From KK5 sp034043675 (GTDB lineage: Bacteria; Pseudomonadota; Gammaproteobacteria; Burkholderiales; Burkholderiaceae_C): 64,000 bases of DNA. Position 1 is the stretch's first letter; each line of letters starts with the position of its first letter. The DNA lies in NCBI RefSeq assembly GCF_034043675.1, contig NZ_JAXCLA010000010.1:260395-324394 (forward strand), read 5' to 3'. The position numbers and the translations under genes were made by a program. Below the pieces are notes generated by a model. The model saw only the letters and a list, made by a program, of their open reading frames with translations. It was not told the DNA's origin and searched no databases. Positions 25,522 to 34,079 of the stretch are shown here, one piece after another.

Positions 25522-27744
25522 ATGAACAAGACTCTTCGCAAGCCCGCCACCCTGGGCGTTCTGTCGGCCGCCATCGGCACCGCCCTGTTCGCCGCCTACG
25601 CGCCCGCCCAGGCCGTAACGATCGCCACGCCCGTCACCGTCAAGGGTGTCGTCGCCGGCACGCTGTTCACCGCCCCGGTGATCTCCGACACGCCGAGCCT
25701 GGCCAAGGCCGCGCAGACCGCCGCCTCGGTCTACGCCGGCGCCACCGTCTGCTTCGACGCCAACAACAACGGTGTCTGCGACGCCGGTGAAGTCAGCACC
25801 GTCAGCAAGGCCGACGGCAGCTTCCTGATCACCGGCCGCGCTCCCGCGCCGCTGATCGCCGACATCTCGACCAAGGCCACGAACGGCGGCAAGCCGGTCG
25901 TCCAGCATCTGGTGCTGCGCGTCGCCCAGGAACAGATCACGTCCGCCATCAAGAGCCCGGCACTGCCCGTGAGCGTCGCCGTGACGCCGGTCTCCACCGA
26001 AGTCGTCCGCATGATCGAAGCGAACGGCACGAACTACGCGACCGAAAGCGCCGCGCTGGCAGGCCGCCTGGGCCTGACCGTCAGCGAGACGCTGGCCGAC
26101 CCGAACACGCTGTCGGGCAACGCCAAGACGGCAGTGATGACCGAATCGGTCGCGCTGACGAACCGCTGGGCCTATGCCTCCAAGATCGCCGACCGTGGCG
26201 ATGTGGCGGGCGTCGTTGCCGCCGAGCAGACCGCGATGAACGTCGAAGGCATCCCGCGCTACGACCACGTCTTCGTGATCATGCTGGAGAACAAGGCCAC
26301 GCTGTCGATCAAGGGCTCCGCCTACGCGCCCAACATCAACCGCTACCTGAACCAGGGCAACCAGTTCACCAGCTACTTCGCCACCGGCAACCCGAGCGAG
26401 CCGAACTACACGGCACTGGGCGGCGCTGACGACTGGGGCATCACCGACGACAACCAGTGGAACTGCGGTGCCACCGGCGCCAACGCGGTCCAGGACCTGC
26501 CGACGCCGGACAAGACCCAGCCGGGCCTGGGCAGCTCGCCGTTCACCGCCACCTGCGCGCAAGCGACCAACCACAACATCACCGGCCGCGCGAACATCTT
26601 CAACGCGCTCACGAGCGCCGGCCTGAAGTGGCGCACGTACAGCGAGTCGATGAACCCGGGCCAGGACTTCCGCACGGACTCGGTCACCGACGCCGCCGTC
26701 ACCGCGATGGACCACGTCTACGCGCCCGGCACCGCCGGCCCGAACACCGCGCCGATCGGCAATGCCAACCTGCAGCTGCCGATGCCCGCCGGCCTGTACA
26801 AGACCAAGCACCACCCGGGCATGGCCTACCAGAACGTGCGCAGCGAACCCGGCTTCGTCGGCAACAACCGCACCCTGGGCGGCGGCCAGTGGGATGGCGC
26901 GATGCTGGCCAGCAAGGCCTACGCGATCCCCGCAGGCTTCAACGCCGACCAGTTCGGCAGCGACCTGGAAAGCGGTGACGTCGGCCAGCTGAACTTCGTC
27001 GTGCCCGACCAGTGCGACGACATGCACGGCATCAGCGTCAGCGGCACGGACCTGTCGACGAAGAAGGCCGGCACGGCCAGCGACTGCTCCAGCGTCTCGA
27101 ACAATGTGTCGGCCACGGCCGTTTCGCCGATCATCACGCGCGGCGACAACTACGTGCGCTACCTGGTCGAGAAGATCGAGGCTTCGCCGCTGTGGCGCAA
27201 CCCGAACAAGCGCGCCGCCATCGTCATCATGTTCGACGAAGGCAACGCGACCTCGGGCTTCAACTCCTGCTGCGGCTGGAACCCGGTCAGCACGAACGTC
27301 GACGCCCCGCTGGTTTCCAGCAACGGCGCCGCATCGCGCGACAGCACGGTGGCCGGCTACGGTTCGGGCAACAAGGGTCACGGCGAGTCGATCTTCGGCC
27401 TGCTGACGAACCAGGTCACCGCACCGAAGGGCCTGGTCGACAGCGACTATTACAGCCACTTCTCGTTCGTGCGCACGCTGCAGGACATGTTCGGCCTGGC
27501 CGATCCGGCGAATCCGTTCTCGTACATGAACCGTTCGAAGTACACGCAGGCCTTCATCGCCTCGAACCTGACGCTGCTGCCGGAATACGCCGGCAGCGCC
27601 GACGGTCACTTCGACTCGGTCCGTCCGATGAACCACAGCTATGTGTTCCCGTCGAACTACACGCAGAAGCAGTCCAACGACGTCAACACGCCGGCGCAGA
27701 CCGGTCCTGACGCGAACCAGATCAACCTCTGGTCGCTGAAGTAA
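25522..27744 (+). CDS. Secreted phosphoesterase (PF04185-like, phospholipase C/acid phosphatase family)
   Basis: 740 residues. A signal peptide (ending AQA) is followed by an N-terminal region with a calcium-loop-like segment CFDANNNGVCDAGE. The phosphoesterase domain begins ~residue 247 (YDHVFVIMLENK, the family metal-site start) and includes IVIMFDEGNA and YGSGNKGHGESIFG, which supply further metal ligands. It should hydrolyse phosphate esters in the periplasm or outside the cell. The N-terminal ~240 residues are not part of the catalytic family and look like an added binding module. Confidence 0.82.
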   Translation: MNKTLRKPATLGVLSAAIGTALFAAYAPAQAVTIATPVTVKGVVAGTLFTAPVISDTPSLAKAAQTAASVYAGATVCFDANNNGVCDAGEVSTVSKADGSFLITGRAPAPLIADISTKATNGGKPVVQHLVLRVAQEQITSAIKSPALPVSVAVTPVSTEVVRMIEANGTNYATESAALAGRLGLTVSETLADPNTLSGNAKTAVMTESVALTNRWAYASKIADRGDVAGVVAAEQTAMNVEGIPRYDHVFVIMLENKATLSIKGSAYAPNINRYLNQGNQFTSYFATGNPSEPNYTALGGADDWGITDDNQWNCGATGANAVQDLPTPDKTQPGLGSSPFTATCAQATNHNITGRANIFNALTSAGLKWRTYSESMNPGQDFRTDSVTDAAVTAMDHVYAPGTAGPNTAPIGNANLQLPMPAGLYKTKHHPGMAYQNVRSEPGFVGNNRTLGGGQWDGAMLASKAYAIPAGFNADQFGSDLESGDVGQLNFVVPDQCDDMHGISVSGTDLSTKKAGTASDCSSVSNNVSATAVSPIITRGDNYVRYLVEKIEASPLWRNPNKRAAIVIMFDEGNATSGFNSCCGWNPVSTNVDAPLVSSNGAASRDSTVAGYGSGNKGHGESIFGLLTNQVTAPKGLVDSDYYSHFSFVRTLQDMFGLADPANPFSYMNRSKYTQAFIASNLTLLPEYAGSADGHFDSVRPMNHSYVFPSNYTQKQSNDVNTPAQTGPDANQINLWSLK

Positions 27745-27765
27745 ATAGTTAGTTATTTGAACTGA

Positions 27766-27798
27766 CCGGCCGGCCCCTCGTGGGCCGGCCTTGCCGTT
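27766..27798 (+). terminator. Hairpin between phosphoesterase and peroxidase genes
   Basis: GGCCGGCCC and GGGCCGGCC form a 9-bp GC stem around a 5-nt loop, followed by TTGCCGTTT. The T run is interrupted, so it is probably a weak terminator or attenuator. Confidence 0.6.
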
Positions 27799-27810
27799 TC
27801 AGGAAAGAAG

Positions 27811-29601
27811 ATGATCCGCGCCCTCCTCGTTTCCGCCGCAACGCTGCTGTTCGTGGTGTCCGCCCAAGCCCAAAGCGCCCAGAGCGCCCAGACCGCGCTG
27901 AGCCTGCCCGCCCAGGTGGGCAAGCAGATGTTCGTCGACAAGACCCTCTCCGGCTCGGGCCGCATGTCCTGCGCCTCCTGCCACGATCCGGCCAATCACT
28001 ACGCGCCGGCCAACGATCTCTCCGTGCAGCTCGGCGGCCCGAAGCTGAACAAGCCAGGCGTGCGCGCCGTGCCGACGCTGACCTACAAGGACTACACCAC
28101 CGCCTACACCGACCTGGCCGACAACCCCGACGGCGTGAGCGCCCCCGGCCCCGGCGGCGGCTTCACCTGGGACGGCGGTGCCGGCACGCTGGCCGAGCAG
28201 GCCAAGATCCCGCTGCTCTCGCCGGTGGAGATGGCCAACCACAGCGTGGCCGACGTCGTCGCCAAGCTGAAAAAGTCCAGCTACGCCGCGCTGTTCGTCC
28301 AGGCCTTCGGCCCGCACGCCTTCGACAAGCCGGCCCTGGCTTTTGCCCGCGCGATGGACGCGCTGCAGGCCTACCAGCTCGAAGACCCGAGCTTCCACCC
28401 CTACAGCAGCAAGTACGACCTCTATTCGAGCAACAAGGTCGGCGGCGATCTGACGCCGGCCGAAGTGCGCGGCTTCGCCGTGTTCCAGGACCCGAACCGC
28501 GGCAACTGCGCCGCCTGCCACTTCAGTGGCGCGGGCGTCGGCGGCAGCGTCGCGCAGTTCACCGACTACTCGTTCTCCGCCATCGGCGTGCCGCGCAACA
28601 CCAAGGCGATCACGGCGAACAAGGATGCCAAGCACTTCGACATGGGCATCTGCAGCCGCGCCGACCATCCGCGCCCGGACAGCGCCGAGTTCTGTGGCAT
28701 GTTCAAGACGCCGACGCTGCGCAACGTCGCCACGCGCAAGTCCTTCTTCCACAACGGCCAGATCCGCTCGCTGGAAGAGGCCGTGCGCTTCTACGCCACG
28801 CGCGACAGCAACCCCGAGCGCTGGTACCCCACCGTCAACGGCAAGGTGCAGAAGTTCAACGACCTGCCCAGGAAGTACCACGGCAACATCGACACGCAGA
28901 TGCCGCTGGACGGCCGCGCGCCCGGCAGCACGCCGCCGATGAACGAGCAGGACATCCAGGACCTGCTCGCCTTCCTCAACACGCTGACCGACAGCTACGT
29001 GCCGCCCGAGCCGCCGAAGCCGGCGCCCCCCTCCGCCGAAGCACTCGCCCCGGCACTGGGCCGCTACCTCGCCGCGCACGGCGAGATCTGCGTGGCCAAG
29101 TACGACTGGCCGATCGACGTCAGCGCGCGCGACATCGCGTCCCGCACGCGCGATTCGATCCAGATGCCGGTGCTCGAACGCCAGGGCCTGGTGAGCTCGC
29201 GCGACGGCTACGTCGTCTACCGCGACGACAAGGGCGAGGAAAGCGTGCCGACCAAGCGCTACGTGCTGACCGAGGCCGGCGAGCGCTTCTACAAGGCGCA
29301 TGACGTGACCCTGCACGCACCCGGCGGCGGCGACGGCGCCACCCACCACCGCGACCTGTGCGCGGGCCAGCTGGAGCTGGAGCGCATCGTGCGCGTCAAT
29401 GCGCCCGAGGCACCGACGCATGTGAGTGTCGCCTACCAGTACCGCTTCAAGGCCGAGCCCTGGGTGACGCCGGACGATGTGCGCCGCGTGTTCCCGATGC
29501 TGGACACGCTGCTGCAGGGCCAGGGCAAGATGGAGATGCAGCAGGGCTTCCACCTTGACGGCGAGGCCTGGGTGGCCGACACGACGCTGGAGGCGAAATG
29601 A
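27811..29601 (+). CDS. Di-heme cytochrome c peroxidase family protein with extra C-terminal domain
   Basis: 596 residues with a signal peptide (ending SAQAQ). Two c-type heme sites, CASCH (~residue 55) and CAACH (~235), fall in a MauG/bacterial cytochrome c peroxidase core that ends near residue 395 (MNEQDIQDLLAFLNTLTDSY). A Pro-rich linker leads to a further ~180 residues (from ~415) with no heme motif, including LCAGQLELERIVRV and VSVAYQYRFKAEPWV, which resemble small betaproteobacterial secreted/lipoprotein domains. The core should act on peroxide or oxidise a protein partner in the periplasm; the added domain's role is unknown. Confidence 0.82.
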   Translation: MIRALLVSAATLLFVVSAQAQSAQSAQTALSLPAQVGKQMFVDKTLSGSGRMSCASCHDPANHYAPANDLSVQLGGPKLNKPGVRAVPTLTYKDYTTAYTDLADNPDGVSAPGPGGGFTWDGGAGTLAEQAKIPLLSPVEMANHSVADVVAKLKKSSYAALFVQAFGPHAFDKPALAFARAMDALQAYQLEDPSFHPYSSKYDLYSSNKVGGDLTPAEVRGFAVFQDPNRGNCAACHFSGAGVGGSVAQFTDYSFSAIGVPRNTKAITANKDAKHFDMGICSRADHPRPDSAEFCGMFKTPTLRNVATRKSFFHNGQIRSLEEAVRFYATRDSNPERWYPTVNGKVQKFNDLPRKYHGNIDTQMPLDGRAPGSTPPMNEQDIQDLLAFLNTLTDSYVPPEPPKPAPPSAEALAPALGRYLAAHGEICVAKYDWPIDVSARDIASRTRDSIQMPVLERQGLVSSRDGYVVYRDDKGEESVPTKRYVLTEAGERFYKAHDVTLHAPGGGDGATHHRDLCAGQLELERIVRVNAPEAPTHVSVAYQYRFKAEPWVTPDDVRRVFPMLDTLLQGQGKMEMQQGFHLDGEAWVADTTLEAK

Positions 29602-30272
29602 GCATCGTCTCGCTGCTGCGCGAAGGCCCCGCGATCACTACGAGCGACCGCCAGGTGCGCGTGGCCGCGCGGCTGCACCTGCCCGGTGTGATCTCGATGC
29701 TGGCCGTGCTGAACGAAGTGCTGAGCGCCGACGAGTGCGCGGCGCTGATCGAGATGGCGCGGCCGCGGCTGCGACCGTCGACGCTGGTGGACCCCAAGAC
29801 CGGCCGCGATCTCGTCAGCAGCGAGCGCCAGAGCCAGGGCATGTTCTTTCGCCCCGGCGAGAACGAACTGGTCGCCCGCATCGACCGCCGCCTGGCCGAG
29901 CTGACCCACCTGCCGGTGGAGCACGGCGAGGGCCTGCAGATCCTGCACTATCCCGAGGGTGCCGGCAGCGCGCCGCACTACGACTGGATTCAGCCGTCCA
30001 ACGAGGCCAACCGCGCCTCGATCGCCCGCAGCGGCCAGCGCATCAGCACCCTGGTGAGCTACCTCAACGACGTGCCCGCCGGCGGCGAGACCGCCTTCCC
30101 CGAACTCGGCTGGAACGTCACGCCGCAGCGGGGCAGCGCGGTCTACTTCGAATCCTGCGATCCGGCGGGCGAGCTGTACCCGGTCTCGGTGCACCACAGC
30201 CTGCTGGTGACGGCCGGCGAAAAGTGGGTGGCAACGAAGTGGGCGCGGACCCGCCCCTTCGTCAGCGCCTGA
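29598..30272 (+). CDS. 2-oxoglutarate/Fe(II) oxygenase, prolyl 4-hydroxylase-like
   Basis: 224 residues with the double-stranded β-helix motifs of prolyl 4-hydroxylases. HYD in PHYDWIQPSNEA gives the metal His and Asp. The distal His is in VHHSLLVTAGEKWVATKW, where the following Lys would bind 2-oxoglutarate. GGETAFPELG is also diagnostic. No signal peptide is seen. Its ATG overlaps the peroxidase stop, so the two are translated together. It may hydroxylate a protein of this secreted-protein cluster, which is inference. Confidence 0.85.
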   Translation: MSIVSLLREGPAITTSDRQVRVAARLHLPGVISMLAVLNEVLSADECAALIEMARPRLRPSTLVDPKTGRDLVSSERQSQGMFFRPGENELVARIDRRLAELTHLPVEHGEGLQILHYPEGAGSAPHYDWIQPSNEANRASIARSGQRISTLVSYLNDVPAGGETAFPELGWNVTPQRGSAVYFESCDPAGELYPVSVHHSLLVTAGEKWVATKWARTRPFVSA

Positions 30273-30278
30273 GCGCTT

Positions 30279-32810
30279 TCACTCGACGTTCGCCTCGCGC
30301 AGCGTCTGCACCACCGGCCGGCGCAGCACGCCGCGCAGGCTCCACCAGCCGGCCGCCTGCGCCAGCACCGCGCCGGCCGCGGCGCTCATCAGCGGCACCC
30401 AGGGTTTGGGCTGCCAGCTGAACTCGAACACGAAGTGCGTCAGCAGCCCGCCCAGCGCCAGGGCCACCGCGCCGGCCAGGAAGCCGGCCAGCGCGCCGAC
30501 GCCCAGCAGCTCGGCTCGCTGCACCTGGGCCAGCAGCTTCGAGCCAGCACCCAGGGCGCGCATCAGCCCGAACTCGCGCATGCGCGCCTCGCGCGTGCTG
30601 CTGACCGAGGCCAGCAGCACGACGAGCCCCGTCGCCAAGGTGAAGGCGAACAGGAACTGCACCGCCTGAATCACCTGGTCCACCACCACCTGGATCTGAT
30701 TCAGCTGCGCGGACACGTCGACGACGGTCAGGTTCGGGAAATCGCGGCTCAAGTCACGATCCAGTGAATTGGGAGTCACCGGCGCCTTGAACGCGGTGAT
30801 GAAGGTGCTGGGCAGCTCCGGCATCTCGGCGCGCGGGAACAGCGCATAGAAGTTCACCCGCATCGAGGCCCAGTCGACCTTGCGCAGGCTGGTGATCTTG
30901 GTCTCGATCGTGGTGCCGCCGACGTCGAAGCGCAGGCTGTCGCCGAGCTTGAGCTTCAGCGTGTTCGCGAGGCCCTCCTCCACGCTGATGCCGTTCGGGT
31001 CTTCCTCGGTCCATTTGCCGCCGGCGAGCAGGTTGTGCTCGGGCATCGTGCGGCTGTGGCTCAGGTTGAACTCACGGTCGATCAGCTGGCGGGCGCGGTC
31101 CTCGTACTGCGAGGGCTTCACCTCCGCACCGTTGATCGCCACCAGCCGGCCGCGGATCATCGGGTACCAGTCGTAGCCCTTCACGCCGGCGGCATCGAGC
31201 TTCGCACGGAAGGCCTCGCCCTGGTCCGGCTGGATGTTGATGACGAAGCGGTTCGGCGCGTTGGCCGGCGTGGCATTGCGCCAGCTGTCGATCAGGTCGG
31301 TGCGCAGCAGCACCAGCAGCGCCAGCGCCAGCAGACCCACGGCCAGCGAGGCGACCTGCACGACGGCGAAGATCGGCCGCGAGGCCAGTTGCCGCGTCGC
31401 CAGCAGCAGCCAGCGCGGGGCGCCGGCCTGCGGCACCAGCCGGCGCAGCACCAGCACGGCCAGCCAGGCCAGCAGCGCGAACACGGCCAGCGCCGCGGCG
31501 AAGCCGGCCGAGGCGATCAGGCCCAGCGCCACGTCACCGGCCAGCGCCAGCAGGATCAGCGCGAAGCCGATCACGCCCAGGCCCAGCACCAGCAGCGAGC
31601 CGGCCTTCAGCCCACCGATGTCGCGCCGGATCACCCGCAGCGGCGGCACGGCGGCCAGCTGCAGCACCGGCGGCAGGCCGAAGCCCAGCAGCAGGCTCAG
31701 GCCCAGCGCCAGTCCCAGCAGCGCCGGCCAGAGGCTCGGCGCCGGCAGGTCGACCGTGACCAGGCCCGCCAGCAATTGCAGGAAGACGAGGTGCAGCGCC
31801 AGGCCCAGCAGCACGCCGATCAGGCTGGCCGTGATGCCGGCGGTGCCGAACTCCAGGCTGTAGGCCCAGGCGATGCGCCGCTGCGGCTGGCCGAGCACGC
31901 GCAGCATCGCGCAGGCATCGAGATGGCGCGCGGCGAAGTCACGCGCCGACAGCGCCACCGCCACCGCCGCCAGCAGCGCCGACAGCATGGCCACCAGGCG
32001 CAGGAACTTGGTCGCGCGGTCCAGCGTCTGGCGCATTTCAGGCCGGCCGGTCTCCAGCGATTCGAGCCGCACGCCACGCACGTGTTCGGCATCCATCAGC
32101 GCCTTGGCCTCGGTGACGAACTGGCTCGCCTGCGCGGCCCGGCCCGGCGCGGCGGCCACGGCCAGCCGGTAGGTCACGCGGCTGGCCGGCTGGACCAACG
32201 CGGTGGCGGCCAGGTCGGCGTTGTTGAGCATCACGCGCGGCGCGAAGCTGGCGAAGCCGGCACCGCGATCGGGCTCGGTGGCGATCACGCCGCCGACGCG
32301 CAGCGTGGCGTCGCCCAGCAGCAGCGGATCGCCAGCTTTCAGGCCCAGGCCATCGAGCACGGCCGCGTCGACCCATATCTCACCGGGCTTGGGCGCGCCG
32401 ACCGTGCGGCCATCGGCCAGCAGCATCTTTCCGCGCAGCGGATAGGCCGCGTCCACCGCCTTCAGCATCACCAGCCGGCTCGCCCCGCCCTGCGCCTCGG
32501 GCGCCCGCGCCATGCTCGGGAAGGTGACACTGCGCATCTGCGTGAGCCCCAGCCGCGTGGCCAGCTCCGCGATCGCCTGCGGCGTCGGCTGGTCGCTGGC
32601 CACCAGCGCATCGCCGCCCAGCAGCGCCGCGGCATCGCGTCGCAGCCCCTGGTCCATCCGGTCCGACAGGAAGCTCACCGCACACAACGCCGCGACGGCC
32701 AGGCTGACCGCCAGCATCAGCAATCGCAACTCACCCGCCCTCCAGTCCCGCAGGAGCTGGCGCCAGGCCATGTGGAGGACGGAGGGTGGGCGCGAGGGTG
32801 AGGTGCTCAT
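30279..32810 (-). CDS. FtsX-family ABC transporter permease (YbbP/LolC-like)
   Basis: 843 residues with the duplicated FtsX permease layout. TM1 (LRLLMLAVSLAVAALCAVSF) precedes a large periplasmic domain, followed by a central block of spans, a second extracytoplasmic domain and final spans (FLFAFTLATGLVVLLASVSS). Size and order fit YbbP-type permeases. No ATPase gene is adjacent, so the partner must be encoded elsewhere. The ATG ending at 32810 is the longest plausible start; an ATG 13 codons downstream is an alternative. It is the last host gene before the prophage. Confidence 0.85.
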   Translation of the reverse strand: MSTSPSRPPSVLHMAWRQLLRDWRAGELRLLMLAVSLAVAALCAVSFLSDRMDQGLRRDAAALLGGDALVASDQPTPQAIAELATRLGLTQMRSVTFPSMARAPEAQGGASRLVMLKAVDAAYPLRGKMLLADGRTVGAPKPGEIWVDAAVLDGLGLKAGDPLLLGDATLRVGGVIATEPDRGAGFASFAPRVMLNNADLAATALVQPASRVTYRLAVAAAPGRAAQASQFVTEAKALMDAEHVRGVRLESLETGRPEMRQTLDRATKFLRLVAMLSALLAAVAVALSARDFAARHLDACAMLRVLGQPQRRIAWAYSLEFGTAGITASLIGVLLGLALHLVFLQLLAGLVTVDLPAPSLWPALLGLALGLSLLLGFGLPPVLQLAAVPPLRVIRRDIGGLKAGSLLVLGLGVIGFALILLALAGDVALGLIASAGFAAALAVFALLAWLAVLVLRRLVPQAGAPRWLLLATRQLASRPIFAVVQVASLAVGLLALALLVLLRTDLIDSWRNATPANAPNRFVINIQPDQGEAFRAKLDAAGVKGYDWYPMIRGRLVAINGAEVKPSQYEDRARQLIDREFNLSHSRTMPEHNLLAGGKWTEEDPNGISVEEGLANTLKLKLGDSLRFDVGGTTIETKITSLRKVDWASMRVNFYALFPRAEMPELPSTFITAFKAPVTPNSLDRDLSRDFPNLTVVDVSAQLNQIQVVVDQVIQAVQFLFAFTLATGLVVLLASVSSTREARMREFGLMRALGAGSKLLAQVQRAELLGVGALAGFLAGAVALALGGLLTHFVFEFSWQPKPWVPLMSAAAGAVLAQAAGWWSLRGVLRRPVVQTLREANVE

Positions 32811-32830
32811 CCCCGCACTGTAGCCAAGGC

Positions 32831-32836
32831 TAGAAT
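32831..32836 (+). promoter_or_regulatory. -10 element of the interrupted tRNA gene
   Basis: TAGAAT lies 11 bp upstream of the tRNA 5' end, the spacing expected of a bacterial stable-RNA promoter. It is now cut off from most of its gene. Confidence 0.5.
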
Positions 32837-32846
32837 CCGCCGCATC

Positions 32847-32868
32847 GCGGGTGTAGTTCAATGGTAGA
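32847..32868 (+). pseudogene. 5' fragment of a tRNA-Gly gene at the prophage left junction
   Basis: GCGGGTGTAGTTCAATGG and the next few bases match the acceptor 5' strand and D arm of bacterial tRNA-Gly. The match stops after about 22 nt: the D-stem closing strand is altered (GACC in place of GAAC), no anticodon or T arm follows, and the acceptor complement CACCCGC is absent downstream. This looks like the host half of an interrupted tRNA and marks the attachment region. Confidence 0.7.
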
Positions 32869-32958
32869 CCGACGTCCCACTATGAGAGAACCGGCACTTT
32901 CGCGAAAAGTGACGCCAAAAGCTACGCCTGGTCTTGTCGTCTATTTTCTCGCCTGATG

Positions 32959-32974
32959 CTGTATAAACAAACAG
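32959..32974 (+). promoter_or_regulatory. LexA (SOS) box
   Basis: CTGTATAAACAAACAG matches the CTGT-N8-ACAG consensus perfectly. It ends 1 bp before the ATG of the following gene and contains a TATAAA that could serve as the -10 element. Confidence 0.8.
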
Positions 32975-32975
32975 T

Positions 32976-33410
32976 ATGTTGGTGGATCTGATCGAACTCT
33001 ACGTCGACGGCAAGAAGCTGCCGCGGGAGGCCTGGCGGCTACAGCCGCGCTTCCATGGCGAGCTGACCGTGTCCAGGTACTTCGCCTGGCATAGCTTCGA
33101 CCGCGCGCCGGCGGGAGCCTTTCTGCGGCCCTTCGGCCTGGTGGAAGACCTGCAGAAGGTCAAGATCGCCCACCTCGACCACCGGAACCTGGTGCTCTTC
33201 GGCGACCAGCGCATCAACGGCCGGTTACTGGATCAGGCTTGGTGGTGTCGATTCTTGGTGGCCCAGCCGGTCTGCGTCGTCCCGACGCAGCAAATCGACC
33301 CAGGGGGCGCGCATCGCGCGCGTGGCCACCCTGGGCCTACCGATCTCCCGATCGGGGAGCCTGCGGAGCTGCAGGCTGCTTTGCGCGTTATTGCCGCTGA
33401 GCCAGGTTGA
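32976..33410 (+). CDS. Prophage-edge protein of unknown function, SOS-controlled
   Basis: 144 residues. The first ~93 residues are compact (LIELYVDGKKLPREAWRLQP to DQAWWCRFL) and look like a real domain. The Gly/Pro/Arg-rich remainder may be a poorly conserved tail. I do not recognise the family. A LexA box overlaps the promoter, and the start codon directly follows it, leaving no room for a Shine-Dalgarno site, so the mRNA is probably leaderless. The gene is the only rightward one at this end and overlaps the next, opposite gene by 23 bp at the 3' ends. Confidence 0.6.
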   Translation: MLVDLIELYVDGKKLPREAWRLQPRFHGELTVSRYFAWHSFDRAPAGAFLRPFGLVEDLQKVKIAHLDHRNLVLFGDQRINGRLLDQAWWCRFLVAQPVCVVPTQQIDPGGAHRARGHPGPTDLPIGEPAELQAALRVIAAEPG

Positions 33411-33672
33411 CCGTCACCGACACATTGGCGCCGCTGCAGCTGGTGATGTTGTTGCCCTCCCAGTTGCCCGACAGCGAGCCGCTCATCACGACTTTCACGT
33501 CGCGGCCCTCGTCTTCGTCGAGCAGTTCGATGAAGGTGTCGGCGGCCGCCTGGGCCTGCACGCGATCGCGGGCATGGCTCGGCTGGCCGGCAGCAACCTT
33601 GTCCAGCTCGGCAGACACGCCCAGCTTTGCGAGTGCCTTGTTCGCGGCGCGAACTTCGAATGAATAGCTCAT
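33388..33672 (-). CDS. Small phage protein of unknown function
   Basis: 94 residues starting MSYSFEVRAANKALAKLGVS. The ATG ending at 33672 has a strong ribosome site (AAGGAG) 8-9 nt upstream, which decides the start. The C-terminal half is β-rich (VKVVMSGSLSGNW, ANVSVTVNLAQ). Comparable small proteins are common at the end of phage lysis modules, but no activity is known to me. It is the last leftward gene, 150 bp downstream of Rz1. Confidence 0.65.
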   Translation of the reverse strand: MSYSFEVRAANKALAKLGVSAELDKVAAGQPSHARDRVQAQAAADTFIELLDEDEGRDVKVVMSGSLSGNWEGNNITSCSGANVSVTVNLAQRQ

Positions 33673-33824
33673 GGTGAACTCCTTGGTTTGGGTTGTCCTG
33701 GAAGAAGCGCCAGGTCGCCATGCGGGGGTGGGCCGGCGTGCGTTAGCGCGCACGGGAAACGCTGGCGTGACGGCTTACGCTGATCACCGCCCGGCCAGCG
33801 ACCGCCGTTGCCGGCCCGAAACTG

Positions 33825-34079
33825 CTACTGTGCGAGCGCGGCCGCGCGGCACTTGCCGTACTGGCCAGCGGCGTACTGGGCCCACAGGACCCAGGCGCCG
33901 AAGCTGTCGTCAGTGAGCGGGGCCAGAGGCGGGCAGCTGGCCGTCGTCAGCGGCTGAGGCCGCGGCGGCGATGCCGGGGGTGCTGTTGAGCAACCGCAGA
34001 GCGTCAGGACCAGAGCGGCAGTCACGAAAGACGGTCTCGGTGCGAACGATGGTTTCGAGCGGCTGGCGAATCTGGACAT
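33825..34079 (-). CDS. Rz1-like outer-membrane spanin lipoprotein
   Basis: 84 residues. A basic N-terminus and hydrophobic stretch (SFVTAALVLTLCGC) end in a lipobox-type cysteine, followed by a Pro-rich segment (STAPPASPPRPQP), the usual Rz1 design. The ATG ending at 34079 has GAGG 6 nt upstream. It is read in a different frame and starts inside the Rz gene, overlapping it by 170 bp and extending past its end. Rz and Rz1 together disrupt the outer membrane at lysis. Confidence 0.75.
   Translation of the reverse strand: MSRFASRSKPSFAPRPSFVTAALVLTLCGCSTAPPASPPRPQPLTTASCPPLAPLTDDSFGAWVLWAQYAAGQYGKCRAAALAQ

Noticed and set aside
24751..27636. Very long minus-strand open frame (961 codons)
   Set aside because: It is antisense to the PEP-CTERM and phosphoesterase genes. 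High-GC codon bias keeps the opposite frame open, and its composition (Val/Arg/Gly/Asp-rich) is not protein-like.
32847..32920. Complete, functional tRNA-Gly
   Set aside because: No anticodon stem, T arm or 3' acceptor strand can be folded after the first ~22 nt.
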